Shown: piece by piece, positions 19,001-26,592 of the stretch
How the letters are laid out: every line of letters begins with the position of its first letter
Position numbering within the stretch: position 1 is the first letter of the stretch
Origin: a virus
Virus record (IMG/VR): IMGVR_UViG_3300042890_002798
Location: 1 to 58,038 of that record
Direction: 5' to 3' (one strand)
Length of the DNA stretch: 58,038 bases
Made by a program: the position numbers and the translations under genes
The notes under the pieces: model-generated
Database searches by the model: none
Seen by the model: only the letters and a program-made list of their open reading frames with translations
What the model was told of the DNA's origin: nothing

Positions 19001-21092
19001 AGTCCGACCGCTGACTGGTGAGCGTGTTGGCGCGGCAACATCTTCTGTGGCTCCCGTTTCAGCCGCTGATGCTCAATGGGAAAACCGCACGCGGTATGAT
19101 TACAGCAAACCTTCGGCTGAGAGGGTTCCGTCTGCGGGTTCTACCGTCGCCGCTCCAGCCAAAAAGGGTTTTAGCCTTTCTGATCTGAATCCTATTGGAT
19201 CAGCACAGGCTGCCGAAGCTGGTGTTGAGCCGAAGCCTGAATCCTTCAAGGATGCGGCTGCTCGTATGCGCGGTTTGAGCGGAACCTATGCTCCGGGTGT
19301 CACAGAGCAAAAATCCCTCTACACTGATTTTGGAAATCTTATTCCTGATCGGGATATGCTGGAGGAGACGCCATACGCCCAGACCATGGTTGGCTCTCCG
19401 ATGAGCATGAGCATTTGGGATGGGCTCGGATTTAGTGAGCCTTCCAACGATGTTGTCTCTGAAGAACCCGCCAGGGCCAAGCCGCAAGCTGCTCCGGCAT
19501 CGGAAAAACGAGAGCCTGAAAAAGGTCTCTATTTCGGTGATTTCCGGGATTACGAGCCGTGGAAGTCTGATCCGATCGGCGGCTTCTTTGATGAGCTTAT
19601 GGGCGAAAAGCCACAGAGCAAAACGATGGGCAAGCGCCCGGATGTAAACTCCGGAGACGGACTGGGCTTCCTCAAGGAGCTTTTCAGTGGTCGCGCGAGT
19701 GGCGGGCGAATGGGCTATGCCGATGGTGGATCGCCGGAAGACGAAGATACGTTGACCATTGATCCGGAATTGTTGAGCCCTGAGCCCATGGGTCCGACAA
19801 AAGGATTTGATCTGGCTGAAGAGCCGACGCCCGAGTCGGATGTTGTGTCTGCTGAAGAGGCTCCCGCCACAAGGCGCGCTCCTGCCGCTTCTGCCGCTCA
19901 GAAGCCCGCTGAGCGTGGGTTTGGATCTATGCTGGGTCTTGATCGTGGGAGACTTGATTCGCTTGCTGACGCCATGATTGCCGCCGGTTTTGGCATGATG
20001 GCTGGCAAGTCTCCGAATGCCTTCCAGAATATCGGCATGGGTGGCCTTAAAGGCATCGAGGCTTATCAGGCCGGTGAGGCTATCCGGGCGCGTCGGGAGG
20101 GTGAACTTGCCAAGATCAGACAAAAAGAAGCTGAATCTGATCGTGAGCGGAACTATTTGACGGAATTTTTAGGCGCTCCATCTGCGGAAGCCGCTCCAAT
20201 CCGTCCCGTCTCCAGGCAGGAAGGCGCAGATACTGAACTTGAGCCTCTTTATGATGAGCTGGAAAGATATCAGCGCGGCATCGCAGCGGCTCCCAGCCCT
20301 GAAGCTGCTCGACGGCTGAAGCTTCTTCAGGACAATATCAAGTTCAAAATCCAGCGCCTGAAAGAAGCGCAGACACAAAAAGAACGAGCAATAGAAAAGG
20401 CTCCTTCAAGCGTCTTTGAAAAGAAGCAGGCTGAAGTAAGCGCCTCTGAGTTTGCAAAGGATTATCAGGAAACACAGAAAGCCGCTGAAGCCGCAAGAAA
20501 GAGCGATGTTATTCTTCGCAGCACGTTGGATGCTCTTAATGATCCGACTGTTTATACAGGCGCGGCTGGCGAAACTGTTCTGGAAACCAAAAAGAAAATG
20601 GCCGGTTTGCTGGACCAGTTCCCGTCCCTCAAGAACGTCATTCCTGAGATGTTGACGCCATCGACATCCGGCATTGCCCAGACGGAAATGCTGAAATCCG
20701 GCGCGATCAAGTCTGTTCTTGAGGCTGCTGGAGGAAGGTTTGGCGCTGGCTTCTCCGATGGCGACCGCAGAGCGATGGAAGCCGCATCATTTGGCGTCGG
20801 CACATCCAGAGAGGGCAATATCAAAATCATCAAACAGGCTCAGGCTGCGAACAATCGCATCCAGGAAATCGCCCGTATGCAGCAAGATTATATCTCGCGC
20901 AATGGCGTCCTCGATGATGGGTTCAATCGTGAGCTTCAGCAGTATGCAAAAGCAAATCCCTTGTTCGACGCAAAGGGAAATCCGGTTGAGGAGGGTAAAG
21001 CTCCTCCGGCATCTGCGCAGACCGAATCAAAACCACGATTTACTCGCGAGCAAATTCAGGAAGAACTTCGTCGCCGTCAGGGAGCGCGATAA
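16005..21092 (+). CDS. Giant internal virion protein with lysozyme-like and DUF4214 domains
   Basis: The product is 1695 aa. Order: Gln/Ala-rich helical N-terminus (1-300); a disordered part studded with GGRVGKADGG-type motifs; a DUF4214 unit near 565-625 (FAFGREADPEGARFW); a transglycosylase/lysozyme-like domain near 852-975 (AAIESGG, then YGKYQIM, then GEWLGGPGW), with the Glu of IESGG as candidate catalytic acid; more GG motifs; and a coiled-coil C-terminus rich in Lys and Glu. It resembles in concept the ejected T7 gp16 transglycosylase protein that opens peptidoglycan during DNA entry. It is followed by a second internal protein and the lysis genes. Confidence 0.82.
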   Translation: MPQTTGQNWGIYNQTYTPAAQTDIFNAMRRAQDVSQLPFQPYLGQTVAGFAPSEIAAMRGIYGLQGYYEPYGQQATTLLGQAQAYANPNDPRLQQILGAQIPTFSQQAVQQYYSPYQKNVIDATMANIAQENLRQQNDLTARAIQQGGFGGDRTGIARAELNRLQNLQNAQTLSQLQNQGYAQALGAFQQQQDFARQKQAQDFAQYSAARNAAIQAAQQGAYSLGQLGLQGQQAGMQGIQALMGVGQMERALGQAQLEDQFKRYMTAMGYPWETAQWLASIVGSLGPQAGGTTSGVSFGGSSQQTPGPSPISSIAGLATSGLGALLKLFPGAGFKDGGRVGKADGGGFGEIQSLGLESPWSGFDPRRLNEEKMRQWVSRLDVDEAVKDQLRERSWLNPDETYEPYQDEEEDRSFLMSHGGRAGYKAGGRPYEGGSSYIESDTVPYIDKLELAPPKAPTIPNPKKPEAPEVGKLEGDDSFGDLGKMIGSLGTNVSKYFSTRSSNPAAAITADEANTESETASEEQYGGRVVKADGGGFGNWLSSLRQAGSPTAPYLQNQASQPRPMISNIGDLYKFAFGREADPEGARFWQQQQQAGMSLGDIAKNILSSQEAVSRYGQENIGGLQDVFSKFTSTPAAPGSVSPFQTLLTTGGAPVVNPDGTPVTLEDVQTPSAVQGPPGQGPYSEGDIAAAGQISPPDAGLMLMVGKNPMLAVVINQQQQEKQAAANRKVAEMRAYNDQVYNAPRSPIGYFMNLDYRTMSPSGLFGFNPISPYYSPIVPTAIKRNAGGKVEEPRPGLDLGGIARLPGQTSSMMTGPASQTSFSTNPPGYNPNAYGPYRESGGRVGMRDGGDPSIIDRIARGIAAIESGGSKNPYAVVGARSRKGDRPYGKYQIMGANIPSWGREAGYPNLTVREFLSNPKIQEDVARTQFAKIFAKSGSPNAVAGEWLGGPGWRRNRSADVLGTTVPEYIRRFARAYGSPTDVVASSRPASQTPVRIAKVRPLTGERVGAATSSVAPVSAADAQWENRTRYDYSKPSAERVPSAGSTVAAPAKKGFSLSDLNPIGSAQAAEAGVEPKPESFKDAAARMRGLSGTYAPGVTEQKSLYTDFGNLIPDRDMLEETPYAQTMVGSPMSMSIWDGLGFSEPSNDVVSEEPARAKPQAAPASEKREPEKGLYFGDFRDYEPWKSDPIGGFFDELMGEKPQSKTMGKRPDVNSGDGLGFLKELFSGRASGGRMGYADGGSPEDEDTLTIDPELLSPEPMGPTKGFDLAEEPTPESDVVSAEEAPATRRAPAASAAQKPAERGFGSMLGLDRGRLDSLADAMIAAGFGMMAGKSPNAFQNIGMGGLKGIEAYQAGEAIRARREGELAKIRQKEAESDRERNYLTEFLGAPSAEAAPIRPVSRQEGADTELEPLYDELERYQRGIAAAPSPEAARRLKLLQDNIKFKIQRLKEAQTQKERAIEKAPSSVFEKKQAEVSASEFAKDYQETQKAAEAARKSDVILRSTLDALNDPTVYTGAAGETVLETKKKMAGLLDQFPSLKNVIPEMLTPSTSGIAQTEMLKSGAIKSVLEAAGGRFGAGFSDGDRRAMEAASFGVGTSREGNIKIIKQAQAANNRIQEIARMQQDYISRNGVLDDGFNRELQQYAKANPLFDAKGNPVEEGKAPPASAQTESKPRFTREQIQEELRRRQGAR

Positions 21093-23119
21093 TGGATGAT
21101 AATGATCTTTCCCAATATTCCACTGAAGAGCTTCAGAGAATGTTGGGCGAGCAAGAAGCTCCTGCGCCCACGGGAATTGAGAGTATTCCTGAAGAAGAAC
21201 TTACCAGAATGGCTCAAGAAACGCAGCCAGCAGAAGGCGACTGGCGTGGCGAAGTAGCTGCCGGCCTTCGTGGCGTTCGTCGTTCCTTGCCGTTTGGACA
21301 GGACATTGGCGCTGCCGCTGAAGCTTTTCGGAAAGGCGTGCCATTTGAGGAAGAAAAAAGAGCCCAGGTCGCCAGAGACATTGAGCTGGAAAAACAATAT
21401 CCAAAATCGACGCTTGCTGGTGAGGTTGGTGGGTTTTTTGTTCCCGGATTCGGTCTTGCTGGTCCGATGGCCAAGTCTGAACAGGCTGTTGCATCCCGAC
21501 TAGCGCCAAAGGTTGGTGAGACTGCGGCCAGAATTGTCGGCGCTGGAGCCGCTGGCGCGGGCGCTGGGGCTATTCAGGGCTTCGGAGAGGGCGTAACTCC
21601 AGAGGAGCGCCTAAAGGGCGCTACATCGGCTGCCGGTATCGGTGCGCTTGGCGGAGCGGCATTGCCTGCTGCTGGGGCCGCAGTAAAGCGATCTCTTAAT
21701 GAGGCTGAACTGGCGGCGCAAAGGCTCGGGATTGGGGCTCCAAGATATGTAACCAGCGAAGCCGCCTTGCCAAAAACCACGGCTGCGGCTCTTGAGGCTG
21801 TGCCTGTTACCGGCGGCGTTATCCAGAGAGCAGCCAGAGAAGGAATTGAACAGCTTGGCGAAGCAACCGAGCGGATTCCGGGCGTTTCTCCGCTGGTTGA
21901 TAGATATGAAGCCGGAGCCGCCGCGAAACAGGCGTTAACGGGTTGGGCGGGAACACGATCTGAAAATGTCGTCTCAAAAGCATATGACGCTGTTGACAAA
22001 TATATTAACCCGAATGTAGCCACGCCTCTTTCAAATACCGCGTCTACTGTCCAGCAAATTGGATCCAAAAATTTGCTGGCCCATCTCCCGGAAGAGACTG
22101 CTGCGACCAAGCTTTTGATGGACGCCGTGACTAACCCGGAGGGACTGACGTATGAGGGAATTAAATTCCTTCGCACGCATGTCGGTCAGAAAATGAAGGA
22201 TGCGCTTCATACAACGGGTGTCGAGCAAACTGAACTCAAGCAGCTTTATGGTTCTCTCACCAAAGATCTCCGGGATGCGGTAGAAAAAGCTGGTGGTCAG
22301 CGCGGATTAAGCGCATTTGAGCGTGCAAATACTCTAAATGCGCAGGTTCAGGCCAAGCGCGATCAGCTTTACAAGATTGTCGGCGCGGCGGGTGATACGC
22401 CTCCGGAGGCTGTTTTTGATAAAATATACAGAATGGGAACGGATAAAGCCGGAGCCAATATCGAACTTCTCCGCAATGCCAGAACATCCATTAAAGGAAG
22501 CGATTGGGAAGACGTAACATCGGGCATTATCAATACGATGGGTCGTGATGCCGAAAAAGCTTTTTCTCCGGATCGTTTTGTGACTGCCTACGGGAAGCTT
22601 TCTGATCGCGGCAAGGATCTGATTTTTGGCGCTGCCGGCAATCCGGTAAGACAAGCGATGGAAGATGTAAATCTTCTATCCAGCAAATATGCACAGGCGG
22701 CCAAGAGCAGGAATGTTTCAAAGACTGCTCCGGTTCTGCTTGGGGCTGGCGCATTGCTTGGATTGGCGACCGGAGCGACGGGAATAGGCGGAACTGCCGC
22801 TGGCATATTGGGAACAATCCCGGTTGCAATGCTTCTGGCCAGCCCAAAAACCGCAAAAACCGTTTCCAATTTCATCAAAAAGCCAAGTAAGTTCAGCTAT
22901 AATGCTTTATTGAATGCTGCGAGACTTGAGGCTAGGAAACCTGAAGAAGATCGCACGCCGAGGGCTGCTGGAGGAAAGGTTTATCCTGCCAAAAAGCTTA
23001 GCCTTATGGAGAAGGCTGCAAGGAAAGCCTTTAATGATATTGCTCTGGAATCGCGCCCTTTGATGGATATGCCGGATGAGGCAATCGTCAAGGCGCTGGA
23101 TTTGGCGAAAGACAAATGA
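21092..23119 (+). CDS. Internal virion / DNA ejection protein
   Basis: The product is 675 aa. It has an acidic N-terminus, then Gly/Ala-rich segments that could insert in membranes (about residues 100-205, AGAAGAGAGA and GIGALGGAALPAAGAA; about 545-590, LLGAGALLGLATGATG). Between them is a helical region, and the C-terminus carries AAGGKVYPAKK and a conserved LMDMPDEAIVKALDLA-like end. The pattern fits pore-forming ejection proteins of short-tailed phages. It overlaps the giant protein's stop by one base and the next small gene by 4 bases. Confidence 0.75.
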   Translation: MDDNDLSQYSTEELQRMLGEQEAPAPTGIESIPEEELTRMAQETQPAEGDWRGEVAAGLRGVRRSLPFGQDIGAAAEAFRKGVPFEEEKRAQVARDIELEKQYPKSTLAGEVGGFFVPGFGLAGPMAKSEQAVASRLAPKVGETAARIVGAGAAGAGAGAIQGFGEGVTPEERLKGATSAAGIGALGGAALPAAGAAVKRSLNEAELAAQRLGIGAPRYVTSEAALPKTTAAALEAVPVTGGVIQRAAREGIEQLGEATERIPGVSPLVDRYEAGAAAKQALTGWAGTRSENVVSKAYDAVDKYINPNVATPLSNTASTVQQIGSKNLLAHLPEETAATKLLMDAVTNPEGLTYEGIKFLRTHVGQKMKDALHTTGVEQTELKQLYGSLTKDLRDAVEKAGGQRGLSAFERANTLNAQVQAKRDQLYKIVGAAGDTPPEAVFDKIYRMGTDKAGANIELLRNARTSIKGSDWEDVTSGIINTMGRDAEKAFSPDRFVTAYGKLSDRGKDLIFGAAGNPVRQAMEDVNLLSSKYAQAAKSRNVSKTAPVLLGAGALLGLATGATGIGGTAAGILGTIPVAMLLASPKTAKTVSNFIKKPSKFSYNALLNAARLEARKPEEDRTPRAAGGKVYPAKKLSLMEKAARKAFNDIALESRPLMDMPDEAIVKALDLAKDK

Positions 23120-23247
23120 TGATTCATCCAGACGATCACGATGCTTTGATCAGGCTATGCAAGGCGGTTGCGGTCGTATGGATATGCGTTCTTTGCTATA
23201 AGATGGGCAAAGATGCTTATTACATAATGAGGTATGAAATCCCATGA
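23116..23247 (+). CDS. Small single-span membrane protein of lysis cassette
   Basis: The product is 43 aa, starting MMIHPDDHDALIRLCK, with one predicted transmembrane stretch AVAVVWICVLCY. ATGA overlaps link it to the gene before and to the endolysin after, so it is translated within the late operon. It could be a holin accessory or antiholin. There is no homology I can name. Confidence 0.6.
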   Translation: MMIHPDDHDALIRLCKAVAVVWICVLCYKMGKDAYYIMRYEIP

Positions 23248-23783
23248 ACAAGGCTTACTTCTTTGATAGAATCAGAAGGGCCGTTTTTGGTGGCAGACTC
23301 ACGCAAAAACAGGTCGACGGAATGAGCCGCATCCTTGCGTATCGGGATGAGAAGTGGCCTAAAATGCCGGATGCTGAATTGGCATATCTATTGGCTACGA
23401 CTGTCCATGAGACGGCTTTTACGATGCAGCCAATCCGGGAGATGGGTTCTGCGGCGTATTTCAGAACCAAGAGATACGCGCCGAAGTGGATCGGTCGAGG
23501 GCTCATTCAGATTACCTGGAAATATAATTACGAAAAATTCGGTATCGCCAACGATCCGGATTCGGCTCTCAAGTGGCCGACTGCGCTGGACATAGCATTT
23601 CGAGGCATGATTTTCGGAATGTTTACAGGCAAGAAGCTTTCGGATTATATCAAGCCTAACAAGGTTCCGGATTTTGTGGGCGCTCGCCGCATCATAAACG
23701 GGACAGACAGGGCCAATCTTATCGCCGGTTATGCAAGATCATTTTTGGACGCTCTGACGCAATCAAAGGAGACGCCTAAATGA
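23244..23783 (+). CDS. Endolysin, GH19 chitinase-like
   Basis: The product is 179 aa. The motif ATTVHETAFTMQPIREMG (catalytic Glu at about residue 56) followed by RYAPKWIGRGLIQITWK and then NYEKFG is the signature of GH19-type phage endolysins that cut the glycan strand of peptidoglycan. There is no signal peptide, so release needs a holin. It lies in an overlapping gene cluster of small membrane proteins. Confidence 0.92.
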   Translation: MNKAYFFDRIRRAVFGGRLTQKQVDGMSRILAYRDEKWPKMPDAELAYLLATTVHETAFTMQPIREMGSAAYFRTKRYAPKWIGRGLIQITWKYNYEKFGIANDPDSALKWPTALDIAFRGMIFGMFTGKKLSDYIKPNKVPDFVGARRIINGTDRANLIAGYARSFLDALTQSKETPK

Positions 23784-23923
23784 TACAGGAAACCCTGAGA
23801 TTTACTATACTGGCTGCTATGTTTTCGTTGACGCTTGTGGGTGTCAGCTTACTGGCGGCCTGTAGTGAAATGAAATACGCTGAATGTATCGTTCGGGACA
23901 ATACGCGCAATCCCTGCAATTGA
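23780..23923 (+). CDS. Small lipoprotein, possible outer spanin
   Basis: The product is 47 aa. The N-terminal hydrophobic stretch ends in a lipobox-like LLAAC (Cys at about residue 28) after VGVS, followed by a short soluble tail with two further Cys. It starts 4 bases inside the endolysin end. A lipoprotein beside an endolysin is usually an outer-membrane spanin, but the tail here is short (about 19 residues), so a regulatory role is possible. Confidence 0.6.
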   Translation: MIQETLRFTILAAMFSLTLVGVSLLAACSEMKYAECIVRDNTRNPCN

Positions 23924-23934
23924 TGGAGAATAGA

Positions 23935-24144
23935 ATGTTTAAAAATCTCACTGTTAGCTGGCACACGACTGTTTCCGGCATGATTCCGCTGATTGCCTAT
24001 GCGCTGAATTATTTTGGCATGTGGCCCAGCATTATGCCGCTTCCGCCGATCGACCAGGTATGGCCTTTTGTTGTGGCCGTATTGGGTATCGGTGCGTATG
24101 CCAAAGACGCAAACGTGACTGGCGGAAAGATCAGCCAAGAATGA
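23935..24144 (+). CDS. Holin-like protein
   Basis: The product is 69 aa. The ATG at 23935 follows GGAGAATAG. Two hydrophobic segments (about residues 12-32, VSGMIPLIAYALNYFGMW, and 42-57, VWPFVVAVLGIGAYA) are joined by a Pro-rich turn, and the C-terminus is charged and short. The size and topology fit a class II holin. It overlaps the next gene by 4 bases. Confidence 0.65.
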   Translation: MFKNLTVSWHTTVSGMIPLIAYALNYFGMWPSIMPLPPIDQVWPFVVAVLGIGAYAKDANVTGGKISQE

Positions 24145-24386
24145 ACTGGCTATCTCTCGCCATCAAGGTTATCCCTGCGATATTATCCATTATTCAGTGG
24201 CTAATATCCAGGGCTAACGACAAGAAGCTTATTGCAGAAGGCGAGAGACGCGCTATTTTGGCTAATGCAATGATTATTGCCTCCAAGGTTTCTATCGCTA
24301 AAAAGATAGAGGAGGAGGCAAAGGCGGACCACATTGCCAATCCTGATAGCGATGACGGTTTTGACACCGAGTTTATGAGAAAGTAA
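24141..24386 (+). CDS. Membrane-anchored coiled-coil protein of lysis cassette
   Basis: The product is 81 aa. An N-terminal membrane span (about residues 4-22) is followed by a charged helix (KKLIAEGERRAI...KKIEEEAKADH). This topology fits an inner spanin or antiholin. It lies between the holin-like gene and the Rz1-like gene. Confidence 0.6.
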   Translation: MNWLSLAIKVIPAILSIIQWLISRANDKKLIAEGERRAILANAMIIASKVSIAKKIEEEAKADHIANPDSDDGFDTEFMRK

Positions 24387-24388
24387 AT

Positions 24389-24589
24389 ATGGATAGCTGG
24401 ACTCTGTGTATAGGTTTTGTAGTTATGTTCTGTCAGGTTCAGGAAGCTCCTAAGCCTGCAACGGACAGTTATTGCGAGATTTCAAAGCCTATTTATTGGA
24501 GCGCATCCGATACGAGGGCAACTAAAGAACAGGTTGACACTCACAATCGGGTTTGGAAAAAGCTATGTCGGACTTCAGGATCGAAATAA
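24389..24589 (+). CDS. Rz1-like small protein
   Basis: The product is 66 aa. It has a hydrophobic N-terminus, a Pro-rich region (QEAPKPATDSYCE), then CEISKPIYWSASDTRAT and a HNRVWKKLC ending. This CxxxxPIxxSxxDT...HNxxWxxxC pattern occurs in many small phage proteins of the lysis region that are annotated as Rz1-like. The lipobox is not classical, so the spanin role is inferred from pattern and position. Confidence 0.62.
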   Translation: MDSWTLCIGFVVMFCQVQEAPKPATDSYCEISKPIYWSASDTRATKEQVDTHNRVWKKLCRTSGSK

Positions 24590-24909
24590 GCGAAGAAGCC
24601 AAAAATTTAATTGAGGCTATAAAGGATTATATTTCTGTATTCGTTATTCCTATTGCTGGCGGAGCCATAGGCTATGTCGCCGGAAGGCGTAAAGAAAACT
24701 CTGAAGCCAACAAATTTGATGCAGAAGCAGATAAATTTTATGCCGAAGCTGAAGCAGCAAAGCTTGACAGCATTACACGGCATTTCGAAGCCTTGATTGA
24801 AGGCTATGAGACAAGAGTGAAAGATCTTGTGAGTGAGGTTGAAAAGCTCAGAGAAGAGGTTTTGTCTCTTCGCAAGGCGTTAGACCAAAGACCTCGATCA
24901 AGATATTAA
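24565..24909 (+). CDS. Membrane protein with coiled coil, possible inner spanin
   Basis: The product is 114 aa. A start at 24565 overlaps the previous gene by 25 bases. It has a central hydrophobic span (about residues 24-43, YISVFVIPIAGGAIGYVAGR) and a long coiled coil to the C-terminus (HFEALIEGYETRVKDLV onward). It is the last gene of the late plus-strand transcript and faces the minus-strand early operon. Confidence 0.68.
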   Translation: MSDFRIEISEEAKNLIEAIKDYISVFVIPIAGGAIGYVAGRRKENSEANKFDAEADKFYAEAEAAKLDSITRHFEALIEGYETRVKDLVSEVEKLREEVLSLRKALDQRPRSRY

Positions 24910-24947
24910 TTGTCGGATTTGCGCGGTTTCACTGGCCCAAATGCAAC

Positions 24948-25035
24948 ACCAGCTAACACCAGAACCACGCCTTGTATTGACTCGCACAATATCCCGATGT
25001 CCGACATCCGGCTGACGTTGAAGGTGTTAGCTGGT
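24948..25035. repeat. 13-bp perfect inverted repeat at convergent junction
   Basis: ACCAGCTAACACC at 24948-24960 is the exact complement of GGTGTTAGCTGGT at 25023-25035, with 62 bases between. The loop contains a small palindrome GATGTCCGACATC. The right arm overlaps the stop codon of the minus-strand gene ending at 25027. There is no T-tract, so it is not a textbook terminator. A bidirectional RNA hairpin or a protein-binding site are options. Confidence 0.75.
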
Positions 25036-25242
25036 AACTGTCAAATCCTCAGTCTTTTCCGGTTCGATAATTTTAGCATCTATTTCCAAAGGCTCCCATT
25101 CTTCTGAGCCTTCCTTCATAATCTCAAATCTGTGTCCGGCAGATTTGTATTCCAGATGTCCATTCTCATTTAGCTCAAGAGCAAACAGGTTCAATGCTCT
25201 CATGCGAATGATCGGCTTGGGCTTTGGATTTCTTCCTGCCAT
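25027..25242 (-). CDS. Hypothetical small early protein
   Basis: The product is 71 aa, with a basic N-terminus (RNPKPKPIIRMRALNLFAL) and an acidic C-terminus. The pattern LELNENGHLEYKSAGHRFEI suggests a small beta-rich fold. It is the last gene of the minus early operon, 1 base after the ClpP-like gene. Function is unknown. Confidence 0.65.
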   Translation of the reverse strand: MAGRNPKPKPIIRMRALNLFALELNENGHLEYKSAGHRFEIMKEGSEEWEPLEIDAKIIEPEKTEDLTVTS

Positions 25243-25243
25243 G

Positions 25244-25714
25244 TTACTTTACCTCACTGGATGGTGAATAGGACATGTAGTTGTAAACTCCGGGCTTTCT
25301 CCCGAATACAACTCTTGGGTGCGTGTTTTTGCATGGCTTCACGCCCAAATCCACAAGATCCGTATATCCCAATGTAGATTCCGGCGTGTATTGGCGCTGG
25401 ACATGGCCCCAGAGACGCGTCCTGATTGGCGTCGGGAGCATGTATAGCATTTGCTCGGTTATATCCGGCCTGCGATTACCGCTTTTCTCTTCATAGGCCA
25501 AATGGGCCATGACTTTGGCATTCGGTCCAACGCATACATTTCTTGCGGCCAGAGCCAGAATGCAGGCTGATCTACACATGCCAAGGATCTTGACCTTCCT
25601 TCCCTGGTAATTGTAAATCTCCACAGCCCTTTGATATTCATCTACATAGCCGCCTCGATCATCATGGATCTCTACAGGCGCTGAGCCATATGGTGGGATC
25701 GTAAACTCGCCCAT
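25244..25714 (-). CDS. ClpP-like / SAC-motif serine protease homologue
   Basis: The product is 156 aa. IHDDRGGYVDEYQRAVEIYN, then LGMCRSACILALAA (Ser about residue 49), then CVGPNAKVMAHLAYEE (His about residue 71) follows the Ser-His order of ClpP/crotonase-fold periplasmic proteases common in Alphaproteobacteria. Those relatives usually have a signal peptide and a longer N-terminus; neither is present here, so it would act in the cytoplasm or is a trimmed derivative. Substrate and activity are unknown. It could remodel host protein turnover or be inactive. Confidence 0.68.
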   Translation of the reverse strand: MGEFTIPPYGSAPVEIHDDRGGYVDEYQRAVEIYNYQGRKVKILGMCRSACILALAARNVCVGPNAKVMAHLAYEEKSGNRRPDITEQMLYMLPTPIRTRLWGHVQRQYTPESTLGYTDLVDLGVKPCKNTHPRVVFGRKPGVYNYMSYSPSSEVK

Positions 25715-25763
25715 AACTGCCCCAATGGGTTAGAGGGAGGACTCGCCTCCCTCATTTGATTGT

Positions 25764-26114
25764 TTACTTTTTGACTGCGGTTTTTGCAGGCGCTGAAATC
25801 TTGACGGGCTTTTCAATAAACTCGTCTTCCAGCTTGTTAAGGATTTCAGACATTGTCGTAATGCGCTTGCCGATTTCTTCCTGATTTTTATCGACAAGTG
25901 GATAATGTTCAACAGATTTGTCGACTGATTTGGCGTCTGTCAGTTCGTGCAGCAGCCTTTCAATCATGTCCTGTATTCTGGAATCCTTATCCAGAAATGG
26001 CATATTCCCGCGTCCTTTTGCAGCGCGCGCTTCCTGCACAGCGTTAGTCGAGATAGACCGCATACGGTCATCAAGGCTGAAGGTATATGAAGGAATGGCA
26101 GTGATCATTGTCAT
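25764..26114 (-). CDS. Hypothetical early protein
   Basis: The product is 116 aa, charged, with predicted helices (RIQDMIERLLHELTDA and ITTMSEILNKLEDEF) and a Lys/Ala-rich tail. The start overlaps the preceding small gene as ATGA at 26111-26114, with AGGAG upstream. No family is recognised. Confidence 0.65.
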   Translation of the reverse strand: MTMITAIPSYTFSLDDRMRSISTNAVQEARAAKGRGNMPFLDKDSRIQDMIERLLHELTDAKSVDKSVEHYPLVDKNQEEIGKRITTMSEILNKLEDEFIEKPVKISAPAKTAVKK

Positions 26115-26272
26115 TTGTTTCTCCTGTTTCCTATGCTGATTGTGGTTTTTACTCTAGGCTGGTCTTTGTTAACGTAGTTTTGACCTTTGAAATATTTACG
26201 CATCGTTGGGTAGACATCTGCGGCAATCGCACAGGCGCATATCGCTACGACCCATAGACCTATATAAATCAT
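26111..26272 (-). CDS. Small single-span membrane or exported protein
   Basis: The product is 53 aa. It starts with a hydrophobic segment IYIGLWVVAICACAIAADVY and continues with a basic tail ending in NRRNK. It lies between the exported repeat protein (2 bases away) and the next gene (4-base overlap), which supports translation. Role is unknown; membrane location is inferred. Confidence 0.6.
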   Translation of the reverse strand: MIYIGLWVVAICACAIAADVYPTMRKYFKGQNYVNKDQPRVKTTISIGNRRNK

Positions 26273-26274
26273 GC

Positions 26275-26538
26275 TTATTCATCCTCATCAAACGGGCCTC
26301 CGTAGAGGCGCGGCCCCATCGTTGAAAATTGGTTCTTGGGGCTGTATGGGCTGAATTCATTTCCATACGGGCCAAACTGGTTTTTAAGGCTGTATGGATA
26401 GAATTCATTATTCATCAGGCTAAACTCATTGTTGATGCTTTCGCCATCAAACATGTTGCCTGACAAATTTCCAATGTATTCATCTGCCAGCGCATTCACT
26501 GGTAGAAAAATACAAAATGCTGCTGTTATGATTTTCAC
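26275..26538 (-). CDS. Small exported Asn/Phe/Tyr repeat protein
   Basis: The product is 87 aa. It has a Sec signal peptide with an ALA-D cleavage site near residue 18. The mature part is made of repeats of about 14 residues with the core NEFxPYSxKNQFxxYG. Small exported proteins with NxFxPYS repeats are known in Rhizobiales genomes, where they are also unexplained. In an early operon this may be a host-derived envelope protein, perhaps affecting superinfection, but that is inference. Confidence 0.72.
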   Translation of the reverse strand: MKIITAAFCIFLPVNALADEYIGNLSGNMFDGESINNEFSLMNNEFYPYSLKNQFGPYGNEFSPYSPKNQFSTMGPRLYGGPFDEDE

Positions 26539-26592
26539 TTGTTTCTCCTGTTTTTTGATTATTTCCTACACTCGCACGCACAAGCCCGCAAG

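Noticed and set aside
19200-20123. 307-codon minus-strand frame inside the giant internal protein gene
   Set aside because: It lies wholly opposite a well-supported gene, has Arg/His/Ser-rich shadow composition and no ribosome site.
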